7,489 nucleotides of DNA from NCBI GenBank assembly GCA_945876665.1, contig CAMCPC010000056.1, forward strand, positions 1 through 7,489, given 5' to 3'. The notes below the pieces were generated by a model. That model was not told the DNA's origin, did no database searches, and saw only the letters and a list, made by a program, of their open reading frames with translations. A program made the position numbers and the translations under genes. Of the stretch, positions 1 through 6,786 are shown piece after piece (the stretch's first letter is position 1; each line of letters starts with the position of its first letter). The stretch is from an uncultured Oscillospiraceae bacterium (lineage in GTDB: Bacteria > Bacillota > Clostridia > UBA1381).

Positions 1-954
1 TCAACTGACCATGCCATCCATTGCGCGTCTGATATTAATATCAGCGGCGGTAAGCTGACGCTTGCATCGGAGTCAAAGAAAGGTATTTCTGCTCATGGTT
101 ATATAGTTATTGACGATGGTGATATTGACATAACAAAGTCAACAGAGGGTATTGAAACAAAACAGATAATGACGATTAACGGCGGTGACATAAGCGTAAT
201 CTCGAGTGATGACGGATTCAATGCCGGCGGCAACGGTATGGATAATATGCGCGGCGGCTTCGGAGGCGGACAAAGAACAGATATGCAGCCGGACGATAAC
301 ATGACACCGTCTGACATGAGGGGCGGCAGACCAATGATGATGCAGGATATACAAAATGGTGAAATGTCTGAAATCCCAAATGACGGCTTTGGCATAGGAC
401 GCAATTCTACAGAAATAAGCACAGAGCATCATATTCAGATTAACGGCGGAACAATTTATATAAATGCTGTTAATGATGGAATCGACTCCAACGGTTCGCT
501 TGTGATTGACGGCGGTGATATTATAATAGAAGGTCCTCCGAGAGCAGGCGGCGGTGAGATGGGACTTGACACCGACGGCGCACTTATAATAAACGGCGGT
601 GACGTTTTGGCAACAGGCAGTTCAATAAATACAACAGGAGCAAATCAGAATACGGCGAATATCAATCTGAGTGCAGAAGTAACAGCGGGAGAATTGTTTG
701 AAATAAGAAATGCAGAGGGTGAAACAATAGCGTCATTCACTGTATCAAGTCCATTCAGCGCAATATTGTATTCCTCCGACAATCTGGAAACGGACAAGGA
801 ATACAGCGTCTATACAAACGGAGAGCAAAAGGAAAGCTTTATTGTGACAGATAAGGTCACAACGGTGGGAACAGCTGCAAGCGTAGGCTTCGGCGGACGC
901 GGAAACAAGGGTCAGAAGATTCAGAAATCGGATACAGAAACAACTAAACAGTAA
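1..954 (+). CDS. Carbohydrate-binding domain protein, Cthe_2159 (DUF4353) type, 5'-truncated
   Basis: The frame is open from base 1 to a TAA at 952-954, so the start and any signal peptide lie to the left; 317 residues are visible. They show short beta-strand repeats of the form 'I-x-I-x-GG-x-I-x-I' followed by small-residue turns: INISGGKLTL near residue 14, MTINGGDISV near 57, IQINGGTIYI near 146, LVIDGGDIII near 167 and LIINGGDVLA near 195. Turns such as NDGIDSNG and GLDTDGA punctuate them. This pattern is typical of the right-handed beta-helix of the Cthe_2159 family, whose founding member binds cellulose and polygalacturonate outside the cell. A Gly/Met/Asp-rich low-complexity loop (about residues 77-130) interrupts the helix. 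After residue 215 comes a beta-sandwich-like C-terminal part with SSPFSAILYSSDNL, then a basic, Thr-rich end. No SLH or LPXTG anchor is visible, so attachment is unknown. The family assignment rests on the repeat pattern and is fairly secure; the ligand is not known. Confidence 0.8.
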   Translation, partial: STDHAIHCASDINISGGKLTLASESKKGISAHGYIVIDDGDIDITKSTEGIETKQIMTINGGDISVISSDDGFNAGGNGMDNMRGGFGGGQRTDMQPDDNMTPSDMRGGRPMMMQDIQNGEMSEIPNDGFGIGRNSTEISTEHHIQINGGTIYINAVNDGIDSNGSLVIDGGDIIIEGPPRAGGGEMGLDTDGALIINGGDVLATGSSINTTGANQNTANINLSAEVTAGELFEIRNAEGETIASFTVSSPFSAILYSSDNLETDKEYSVYTNGEQKESFIVTDKVTTVGTAASVGFGGRGNKGQKIQKSDTETTKQ

Positions 955-958
955 ATAG

Positions 959-983
959 GAAAGGGCATCGGTGATGCCCTTTC
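959..983. terminator. Bidirectional intrinsic terminator hairpin between convergent genes
   Basis: A perfect 11-bp stem (GAAAGGGCATC at 959-969 with GATGCCCTTTC at 973-983) encloses a GGT loop. It starts 4 bases after the TAA of the carbohydrate-binding gene and ends 4 bases before the TAG of the convergent deaminase gene. Neither side has a long uninterrupted U run. The minus-strand transcript continues CTATTTACTGTTTAG, which is moderately U-rich; the plus-strand transcript continues CGTTGCTATATAAATTT. It probably ends both transcripts, with imperfect efficiency. Confidence 0.75.
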
Positions 984-987
984 GTTG

Positions 988-2634
988 CTATATAAATTTA
1001 AATTCCGTCACATCAAATAATCCCGAATCTGTTATTCGTATTTCGGGAATAACAGGCAGAGGCAGAAATGCCAGAGATAAAAACGGATCGATTTTGTCGG
1101 TGATTTTAAGCGATTTTACGGCTTTGTACAGCGCGTCATGCTCCTTTGTGACTTCGTCCGCCGGTTTCAGCGACATAAGTCCGGCAATATCAAGCTTCAT
1201 TGAAGCAATTACATTGCCGTTTGAGCATACGGCAATACCGCCGCTTTTACCGAGCGCATTGACAGCAAGCGCCATATCATCATTGTTGTCGCCGATAACG
1301 ATTACATTATGGCTGTCGTGTCCTATTGATGTGGCAATTGCGCCGTTTGTAATGCCGTAATTTGTAACATATGCAATACCCTTTGTACCGAGATTTTTGT
1401 GCCGCTCAATAACGCATACCTTAGACAGCGTATCACCTTTTTTGGCAGTAACCTTTCTTGTAATTATACTTTCGGGGATAAGCTCAATTGCGCTGAAGCT
1501 GTCAGATAGCTTGTCGGTAAAGAAATCTGCGGTAATCTGCGGAAGATGAACCGTATCAGTAACCTTTGACGTATCGACTGCTTCGCAGTCAAACAGAGCC
1601 TTTCCGTTTTCACATACAAGTACGCCGTCCTTGTAAACCTGCGCGATCCTTGTCAGGCACAGGTCGTCCGCTACAACGATATCAGCGGCATAAGACGGAG
1701 CTATTGCACCCTTATTTTTCATTCCGTACATTTCACAGGCATTAAGACTTGCCATGATTACGGCATCCACGCTGTCAAGACCGAGAGAAACCGCCTTGCG
1801 TATGCAGTGGTCAATACTTCCGTCACGGATTATTTCGCCCACAAATCTGTCATCGGTACAGAAGGCGCATCTTCTGAGCGTATGCGGTGTGACACCTTTT
1901 ATGAGCTTTGCAACGTCGAGTGACAGAGTACCCTCACGCAGGAGTATATACATACCCTTGCTTATTTTCTCGGTCATTTCCTCAACTATGCTGCATTCGT
2001 GGTCTGTTTTGATGCCTGCGCTTGCGTATGCGTCAAGGTCGTGTCCAGAAAGCAGCGGCGCGTGACCGTCTATAATGCCGGAGCATAGCTTTCCGAGCGT
2101 TTCGCTGTCGCATGAAAGTATACCGGGATAATTCATCATTTCGCCGATGCCGAAGAAATCCGGCGCAAGACGTTTTGTGTCCTGAGCAGTGAGTACAGCG
2201 CCTGTATGTTCAAATGGAGTTGCCGGTACGCATGAGGGGAGCATAAGATTTACGTCAAGAGGTATTTTCTCTGATGCCTCCTGCATATACTTAAGACCGT
2301 ACTCACCGCATACATTTGTGATTTCATGAGGGTCAGCGATAACGGTTGTTATACCATGAGGCATGACAGCCTTTGCGTATTCTGCGGGAGAGGTCATAGA
2401 CGACTCAATATGAACATGAGCATCAACAAAGCCGGGCATTATATATTTCCCTGTGACGTCAGTTTCATTTTTGCCGCTGTATGAGCCGACACCGCATATA
2501 ATACCGTCTTTTATTATAACGTCCGCCTTTATAATGCTTCCCGTAAATACGTCAACGACATTTCCGCCCTTTAATATAAGGTCGGGTTCAGTACGTCCCA
2601 TAGCAGTATTTATATAATTTTCGATATTTTTCAT
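988..2634 (-). CDS. adeC: Adenine deaminase (EC 3.5.4.2)
   Basis: This 548-residue cytoplasmic enzyme hydrolyses adenine to hypoxanthine and ammonia in purine salvage. Its length is close to that of the Bacillus subtilis AdeC family (about 575). Amidohydrolase-superfamily motifs are in the expected order: PGFVDAHVHIESS with metal-binding H73 and H75, TTVIADPHEI at 97-105, GIGEMMNYPG at 162-171 (E165 the likely bridging or catalytic acid), DGHAP at 189-193 (H191), TDHE at 210-213 (H212), LLREGT at 231-236 and CTDDR at 259-263 (D261). The N-terminal small beta domain (LILKGGNVVDVFTG) and the AdeC-specific C-terminal half, with GHDSHNVIVIGDNNDDM at 438-454, distinguish it from dihydroorotase or urease relatives. 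Metal-ligand roles are inferred from family knowledge. The ATG start is supported by GAGGTGA (bases 2641-2647) six bases upstream. It is convergent with the carbohydrate-binding gene and divergent from the exporter operon, and no other purine gene is present, so it appears monocistronic. Confidence 0.95.
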   Translation of the reverse strand: MKNIENYINTAMGRTEPDLILKGGNVVDVFTGSIIKADVIIKDGIICGVGSYSGKNETDVTGKYIMPGFVDAHVHIESSMTSPAEYAKAVMPHGITTVIADPHEITNVCGEYGLKYMQEASEKIPLDVNLMLPSCVPATPFEHTGAVLTAQDTKRLAPDFFGIGEMMNYPGILSCDSETLGKLCSGIIDGHAPLLSGHDLDAYASAGIKTDHECSIVEEMTEKISKGMYILLREGTLSLDVAKLIKGVTPHTLRRCAFCTDDRFVGEIIRDGSIDHCIRKAVSLGLDSVDAVIMASLNACEMYGMKNKGAIAPSYAADIVVADDLCLTRIAQVYKDGVLVCENGKALFDCEAVDTSKVTDTVHLPQITADFFTDKLSDSFSAIELIPESIITRKVTAKKGDTLSKVCVIERHKNLGTKGIAYVTNYGITNGAIATSIGHDSHNVIVIGDNNDDMALAVNALGKSGGIAVCSNGNVIASMKLDIAGLMSLKPADEVTKEHDALYKAVKSLKITDKIDPFLSLAFLPLPVIPEIRITDSGLFDVTEFKFI

Positions 2635-2653
2635 AGTTAGTCACCTCATATTT

Positions 2654-2682
2654 ATTATATAACAAATATGAAAAATATTCAA
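2654..2682 (-). promoter_or_regulatory. Candidate sigma-A promoter of adenine deaminase gene
   Basis: On the minus strand, TTGAAT (bases 2677-2682) and a perfect TATAAT (bases 2654-2659) are separated by exactly 17 bases in an AT-rich stretch. The predicted transcription start, near base 2647, would leave a leader of only about 12-15 bases that begins at the ribosome binding site. This leaves no room for a purine riboswitch. The very short leader is the main reason for doubt. Confidence 0.45.
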
Positions 2683-2699
2683 ATAAAATATGAATAAAA

Positions 2700-2711
2700 T
2701 GTAAATTTACA
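2700..2711. promoter_or_regulatory. 12-bp perfect palindrome, possible operator
   Basis: TGTAAATTTACA is a perfect inverted repeat in the divergent region, about 18 bases upstream of the deaminase -35 box and 21 bases upstream of the first exporter promoter candidate. A dimeric repressor or activator could bind here and affect both directions. The AT-rich background makes a chance occurrence possible, and I cannot assign a regulator family. Confidence 0.3.
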
Positions 2712-2731
2712 GAATTGTACTGATGTGTTTG

Positions 2732-2760
2732 TTGACTTTGAATATGGCGGGTGATAAAAT
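2732..2760 (+). promoter_or_regulatory. Candidate promoter P1 of exporter operon (extended -10)
   Basis: TTGACT (2732-2737), a 17-base spacer and TAAAAT (2755-2760) match the sigma-A consensus at 5 of 6 positions in each box. A TG dinucleotide one base before the -10 box (2752-2753) makes it an extended -10 element. The expected transcript start is near 2767, giving a leader of about 60 bases. Confidence 0.55.
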
Positions 2761-2775
2761 ACTACATAGCGTATA

Positions 2776-2804
2776 TTGACAAACAGTAAACAGTTTAATA
2801 TATA
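2776..2804 (+). promoter_or_regulatory. Candidate promoter P2 of exporter operon
   Basis: A perfect TTGACA (2776-2781) is followed after 17 bases by TATATA (2799-2804). An overlapping TATAAA (2801-2806) would give a 19-base spacer. Transcription would start near 2811, only a few bases before the ribosome binding site. P2 lies directly downstream of P1, so the two may be alternative or sequentially controlled starts. Confidence 0.5.
2787..2797. promoter_or_regulatory. 11-bp palindrome within P2 spacer, possible operator
   Basis: TAAACAGTTTA is a perfect inverted repeat around a central A. It lies wholly between the -35 and -10 boxes of P2, the classic place for a repressor to block RNA polymerase. 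The upstream half-site is also repeated directly (AAACAG at 2781-2786 and 2788-2793). The regulator is unknown. Confidence 0.35.
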
Positions 2805-2814
2805 AAGCAATTTA

Positions 2815-2831
2815 GGGAGGCGAATGCAGTG
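2815..2831 (+). promoter_or_regulatory. Ribosome binding site deciding a GTG start
   Basis: GGGAGG (2815-2820) lies eight bases before the GTG at 2829-2831, a good spacing that fixes the adaptor start. An ATG at 2824 is only three bases from the same site and out of frame. It encodes just MQWRI before a stop at 2839-2841. Confidence 0.7.
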
Positions 2832-4844
2832 GAGGATTTAACATCTGAAAATGAGCAGAAAATCACAAGTGAAGAAAATACATATGAAGAAAATCTGTCA
2901 GACGAATATGAAGATTGTCAGGAAATAGAGCAGGAAAGCAAATTCGGCAAACTAAAAATGCTTTTATGCAATGTTAAGGATAATGTAGGCTATGATAAAA
3001 AGGATAAGAAATTTTTTATCGGCAAATTCAGAATCAGCCGCAAGCTTACAATAATTATTCTTATTATATCAGTGATAATCTGTGCTTTTGCAGCATGCAG
3101 CGCGAGTGCAAAAAAGAAAATGCAGCAGGCAATGCAGCCGAAGGACGTGACCGTTGAACGCCGCACCGTAACGAAAAAGGTGACGGGAAGCTCAATTATA
3201 GAGCCTAAGGATTCATATTCCATTATGTCAATTACAACAGGTGAAATAACATCTGACTTTATCAGTGAGGGTGATATTGTAGAAAAGGGTGATAAGCTGT
3301 ACCAATTTGACTCGGAAACTCCGCAGAACAGCGTAAGCACTGCGGAAAATGCACTTAAGAGAGCACAGCAGAACTACCTTGACGCTGTAAAGGCAAAGTC
3401 GCAGACTTCGCAGACTAATGACAAGAATATAAAGAGTGCGCAGATAGCTGTTGAAAGGGCAAGACAGGGCTACAGTGATGCGCAGAAAACAGTAGGCGAC
3501 CTTAATGTAAAGTCTGATGTAAGCGGAACGGTAAGTGAGGTTTATGTGAAGGAGGGCGACAATGTCGGAGCCGGAACAAAAATTGCATCTGTGTACAATG
3601 ACAAATATATGAAGCTTCGTGTGCCGTTTAATGAAACGGACGCGCAGTATATTTCAGCAGGTGACGGTGCAACGGTTACAGTGGCGGGAACAGGCACACA
3701 GCTGTGGGGCAGTGTAAGCGGTGTGTCAAGCGCATCTGTTGCGGTAAGCGGACATAACATAGTAAAATATGTAACGATAGAGGTTGAAAATCCCGGAGCG
3801 CTTACCACCTCCGACAAGGCAACGGCGCAGATAGGTGATGTAGCCTGTAATGACGCGGGACAGTTTGAATACATAAATGAGCATTCAATCACCACAGAGA
3901 CATCAGGTAAGGTTATAAGCGTTAATATTTCAAAAAATGATTCAGTATATAACGGACAATCAATAGCAACGTTGGAATCAAATTCCGCATCTTCCTCATC
4001 GAACACAGCAAAGCTGTCGCTTGATGACGCGGTGCTTGCGCTTGAAAAGGCAGTGCTTGCCAGTGACGTATATTCACAGGACAGTGCTATAAGCAATGCA
4101 AAGCTTGCGCTTGATGATGCAAGGCTTGGACTTGAAAAGGCGCAGAAAGGGCTTGACGATTATACAATCACAGCGCCGATATCAGGCATGGTTGTAACAA
4201 AGAACAGCAAGGCAGGCGACAAGATTGATTCTTCAAATGCCACAACACCTATGTGCATAATCTATGATATGTCAAGCGTACAGTTTGATTTAAACGTGGA
4301 CGAGGTTGATATAGCAAGAGTGAAGGTCGGTCAGGAGGTTACAGTAAAGGCAGACGCTATTTCCGATAAGGAATTCAAGGGGATAGTTGAAAAGGTAAGC
4401 ATAAACGGCGTGGCGGAAAACGGCGTTACGAATTACCCTGTAACAATTTCTATAACTGATTACGGCGAGCTGCTTCCGGGTATGAACGTGGATGCTGAAA
4501 TAGTTGTGGAAAAGGTTGAAAATGTGCTTGCAGTACCTGTAAGCTCGCTTAACAGGGGCAATAATGTCTATGTAAAGGGTGACAAGACCGACAAAACCGA
4601 CTCCGCGCCTGAGGGCTATAAGACTGTTGAGGTACAGACGGGAATCAGTGATGATGATTATATTGAAATTAAATCAGGACTTTCCGAGGGTGAGCTTGTA
4701 AGAGGTCAGGAAATGGATACATCAAGTGATTTCCAAGAAATGATGCAGCAGCATATGAGCGGTGAAGCCCAAAGCGGCGGTGCGCCCGGCGGTCCTCCGA
4801 ACGGCGGAGGCGACGCTCCGAGCGGAGCAGGCGGACCAAGATAA
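2829..4844 (+). CDS. HlyD/MacA-type membrane-fusion adaptor with two tandem modules
   Basis: This 671-residue protein is the adaptor of an ABC exporter and probably links the permease to the cell wall space. Residues 1-70 are hydrophilic, very acidic at first and basic near the membrane; one transmembrane helix spans about 72-91, and the rest should be extracytoplasmic. Module A comprises a lipoyl-like half (133-163, TGEITSDFISEGDIVEKGD), a predicted hairpin coiled coil (165-222), the second lipoyl half (224-258, SGTVSEVYVKEGDNVGAGT) and a beta-barrel (about 259-336). Module B repeats this order: SGKVISVNISKNDSVYNG (359-376), hairpin (394-443), TITAPISGMVVTKNSKAGD (446-464) and barrel (484-562). 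A membrane-proximal domain with VLAVPVSSL (566-574) follows. The tail (629-671) is Met/Gln, then Gly/Pro rich. MacA and YknX adaptors are usually about 370-400 residues with one module, so this chain is unusually long. It is first in the operon, 18 bases before the ATPase gene. A FAAC motif at the end of the helix is not a convincing lipobox. Confidence 0.88.
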   Translation: MEDLTSENEQKITSEENTYEENLSDEYEDCQEIEQESKFGKLKMLLCNVKDNVGYDKKDKKFFIGKFRISRKLTIIILIISVIICAFAACSASAKKKMQQAMQPKDVTVERRTVTKKVTGSSIIEPKDSYSIMSITTGEITSDFISEGDIVEKGDKLYQFDSETPQNSVSTAENALKRAQQNYLDAVKAKSQTSQTNDKNIKSAQIAVERARQGYSDAQKTVGDLNVKSDVSGTVSEVYVKEGDNVGAGTKIASVYNDKYMKLRVPFNETDAQYISAGDGATVTVAGTGTQLWGSVSGVSSASVAVSGHNIVKYVTIEVENPGALTTSDKATAQIGDVACNDAGQFEYINEHSITTETSGKVISVNISKNDSVYNGQSIATLESNSASSSSNTAKLSLDDAVLALEKAVLASDVYSQDSAISNAKLALDDARLGLEKAQKGLDDYTITAPISGMVVTKNSKAGDKIDSSNATTPMCIIYDMSSVQFDLNVDEVDIARVKVGQEVTVKADAISDKEFKGIVEKVSINGVAENGVTNYPVTISITDYGELLPGMNVDAEIVVEKVENVLAVPVSSLNRGNNVYVKGDKTDKTDSAPEGYKTVEVQTGISDDDYIEIKSGLSEGELVRGQEMDTSSDFQEMMQQHMSGEAQSGGAPGGPPNGGGDAPSGAGGPR

Positions 4845-4862
4845 GGCGGAGGTGATTTTGTT

Positions 4863-5591
4863 ATGCCTCCATTGGTAGAATTAGAGGATATTTATAAGAT
4901 ATATTATATGGGTGACAGCGAGGTTCACGCGCTGGATGGAATATCACTGAAAATAGAAAAGGGTGAATTTGTTGCTATAATAGGTAAGTCGGGAAGCGGT
5001 AAATCCACCTGTATGAACATAATCGGCTGCCTTGATGTTGCCACAAAGGGTACGTACCGATTAAACGGCAAGAATATAAGCAATTATACGGATGATGAGC
5101 TTGCAGAGGTAAGAAATAAAATGCTTGGATTTATATTTCAGCAATATAATCTTCTGCCGAAGCTGACGCTTCTGGAAAATGTGGCATTGCCCTTGCTTTA
5201 CGCAGGTGTAAGCGACAGTGAGCAGAAGGAAAGAGCACTCCGTTCGCTTGATAGAGTCGGACTTAAAGATAAAGCAAAGAATTTTCCTTCGCAGCTTTCG
5301 GGCGGTCAGCAGCAGAGAGCGTCTATTGCGCGCGCCCTTGCGGGAAATCCATCTGTAATTCTTGCAGATGAGCCTACAGGCGCACTGGATTCAAAAACAG
5401 GACGTGAGGTTATGCAGTTTTTGCAGGAACTTCATAGGGAAGGCAACACTATTGTGCTTATCACGCATGATAATTCCATTGCCGCGCAGGCACAGCGCGT
5501 TGTTCGTATAACAGACGGTAAAATAGTCTATGACGGTCCCGCTGAAGGCGATGAGATTGTTTCAAAACAGGATAAGGCAGGTGATGCGTAA
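4863..5591 (+). CDS. ABC exporter ATP-binding protein, MacB/LolD/YknY class
   Basis: This 242-residue cytoplasmic nucleotide-binding subunit powers the exporter. All ATPase motifs are intact: Walker A GKSGSGKST (41-49), Q-loop FQQYNLLP (Q93/Q94), signature LSGGQQQR (145-152), Walker B VILADEP (165-171), D-loop GALD (173-176) and H-loop THD (H202). The sequence VELEDIYKIYYMGDSEVHALDGISL at the N-terminus, and GxIFQxxNLLPxLTLLENVALPL, are typical of the MacB/LolD/FtsE-like group that pairs with FtsX-fold permeases. Length is standard. The ATG is preceded by GGAGGTGAT (4848-4856) with six bases of spacing, one of the strongest ribosome binding sites in the window. Its TAA overlaps the permease ATG by one base (TAATG), indicating translational coupling. 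It is a separate protein, as in YknY, rather than fused to the permease as in Gram-negative MacB. Confidence 0.95.
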   Translation: MPPLVELEDIYKIYYMGDSEVHALDGISLKIEKGEFVAIIGKSGSGKSTCMNIIGCLDVATKGTYRLNGKNISNYTDDELAEVRNKMLGFIFQQYNLLPKLTLLENVALPLLYAGVSDSEQKERALRSLDRVGLKDKAKNFPSQLSGGQQQRASIARALAGNPSVILADEPTGALDSKTGREVMQFLQELHREGNTIVLITHDNSIAAQAQRVVRITDGKIVYDGPAEGDEIVSKQDKAGDA

Positions 5592-6766
5592 TGGGCTTTG
5601 GAAAATGCTTTAAAATGGCAATTTCTACAATATGGGCGAGCAAGGTCCGTTCGTTTCTGACCATGCTCGGTATTATTATAGGTATTGCGGCGGTTATCAT
5701 ACTTGTCAGCCTTATGGGCGGTCTTACGCAGCAGCTTACCGATATGTTCGCTGAAATAGGCACAAATACTATTCAGGTATCAATCACACCGCGAAACGGC
5801 AAAAAGGTTGAGCCTGATGAAATGTATAAATTTGCCGAAGAAAACAAAGGTTTAATAAATGATGTTTCGCCTGATATTCCTGTTTCGGGTACTGTCAAAG
5901 CAGGTACGGAAAATGAAAAAGGAAAAGCAGAAGGTGTAAGCGAAAGATTTTTGAATATAAAAATACTTAATGTCGAACAGGGCAGATTTATTCAGTATTC
6001 TGATATTGTGAATAAGAGCAACATATGCGTTATCGGTACATATCAGGAGCAGAAGTTTTTCGGTAAAGGCTCCGCGCTGGGGAAAAAGCTTAAAATTAAC
6101 GGCACACCGCTTACTGTAGTAGGTGTTCTGGAGGAAAAGGAGGACTCCGCGTCGGGAAGCGGTGATGATGTGATATATATTCCGTATACGACAGCTATCA
6201 GACTTAACGGAAACGGTATAGTGAGCATTTACGGCGTTAACGCGGTTGATGAGGATCACGTTGAGGAAGCAACCTCGGTAATAAAACAGTTTCTTAATAA
6301 AAAAATCGGCGATGATGATTATTATCAGGTTATAAGCATGAAGGAAATGATTGACCAGATGTCGACAATGATGAACTCGATGCAGACAGTTCTTGTGTGT
6401 ATTGCGGGAATATCACTTCTTGTCGGAGGTATCGGAATTATGAATATCATGCTTGTGTCAGTTACGGAGCGTACGCGTGAGATTGGTATAAGAAAATCTC
6501 TCGGCGCAAAGCAAAAAAATATAATGATGCAGTTTGTTATAGAAGCAGGCACCGTAAGCTGTATAGGCGGAGTAATAGGAATAATATTCGGCGCGCTTGT
6601 GGCGGTCGCGGCGGGTAAGCTGTTGCTTGATGCGACAATCGCGCCGTCTGTCACATCTATAATAGTGGCGTTCAGCGTGTCGGTTGCGATAGGCATAGGC
6701 TTTGGTTATCTGCCTGCCAAGAAAGCAGCACAGCTTAACCCGATAGACGCATTGAGATATGATTGA
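5591..6766 (+). CDS. ABC exporter permease, MacB/YknZ family (FtsX fold)
   Basis: This 391-residue integral membrane protein is the permease half-transporter, which probably dimerises and pairs with the upstream ATPase. Helix TM1 is at about 20-42, after a short amphipathic N-terminus (ISTIWASKVRSFLTMLGIIIG). An extracytoplasmic MacB-type periplasmic-core domain covers about 43-260, with VIGTYQEQKFFG (148-159) and LTVVGVLEE (174-182). TM2 is at about 265-290, TM3 about 320-345 and TM4 about 352-375. The coupling segment after TM2, SVTERTREIGIRKSLGA at 290-306, and the terminal PAKKAAQLNPIDALRYD are hallmark FtsX/MacB sequences. Length matches YknZ. AGGTGAT (5579-5585), inside the ATPase gene, provides the ribosome binding site five bases before the ATG. 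Bacillus YknXYZ is linked to export or tolerance of a toxic peptide, but the substrate here cannot be predicted. LolCDE-type lipoprotein sorting is unlikely in a cell without an outer membrane. Confidence 0.94.
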   Translation: MGFGKCFKMAISTIWASKVRSFLTMLGIIIGIAAVIILVSLMGGLTQQLTDMFAEIGTNTIQVSITPRNGKKVEPDEMYKFAEENKGLINDVSPDIPVSGTVKAGTENEKGKAEGVSERFLNIKILNVEQGRFIQYSDIVNKSNICVIGTYQEQKFFGKGSALGKKLKINGTPLTVVGVLEEKEDSASGSGDDVIYIPYTTAIRLNGNGIVSIYGVNAVDEDHVEEATSVIKQFLNKKIGDDDYYQVISMKEMIDQMSTMMNSMQTVLVCIAGISLLVGGIGIMNIMLVSVTERTREIGIRKSLGAKQKNIMMQFVIEAGTVSCIGGVIGIIFGALVAVAAGKLLLDATIAPSVTSIIVAFSVSVAIGIGFGYLPAKKAAQLNPIDALRYD

Positions 6767-6771
6767 TGAAA

Positions 6772-6786
6772 AGAGGAGTTAGTGTG
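6772..6786 (+). promoter_or_regulatory. Ribosome binding site favouring GTG start of SLH gene
   Basis: AGAGGAG (6772-6778) sits five bases before GTG at 6784. The in-frame ATG at 6766, which overlaps the permease TGA, has no comparable site at the right distance and would add the residues MKRGVS ahead of the signal peptide. The GTG start gives a textbook MKK-type signal sequence. Confidence 0.65.

Noticed and set aside
139..432. Minus-strand open frames here and at 99-422
   Set aside because: They lie opposite the clearly coding beta-helix gene, have no ribosome binding site I can see and no recognisable domain.
2641..2760. Purine riboswitch upstream of adenine deaminase
   Set aside because: No conserved three-way-junction aptamer sequence is visible, and the likely promoter leaves a leader of only about 15 bases.
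3078..3110. Lipoprotein signal (FAAC followed by Ser) in the adaptor
   Set aside because: The Cys is at residue 90, after a long charged cytoplasmic stretch, and the -3 residue is Phe rather than Leu; a plain transmembrane anchor fits better.
3542..4096. 184-codon minus-strand open frame
   Set aside because: It is antisense to the adaptor's lipoyl and barrel segments. Its Ser/Thr/Ala-rich composition is what the complement of that gene gives.
4863..6766. LolCDE or FtsEX identity for the ATPase-permease pair
   Set aside because: The adaptor gene in the same operon and the large MacB-type extracytoplasmic core in the permease favour a MacAB/YknXYZ exporter; FtsX has a different, smaller extracellular domain.
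6766..6768. ATG overlapping the permease TGA as start of the SLH protein
   Set aside because: It is in frame, but the GTG at 6784 has the better-placed AGAGGAG site and gives a standard signal peptide. Coupled initiation at the ATG cannot be fully excluded.
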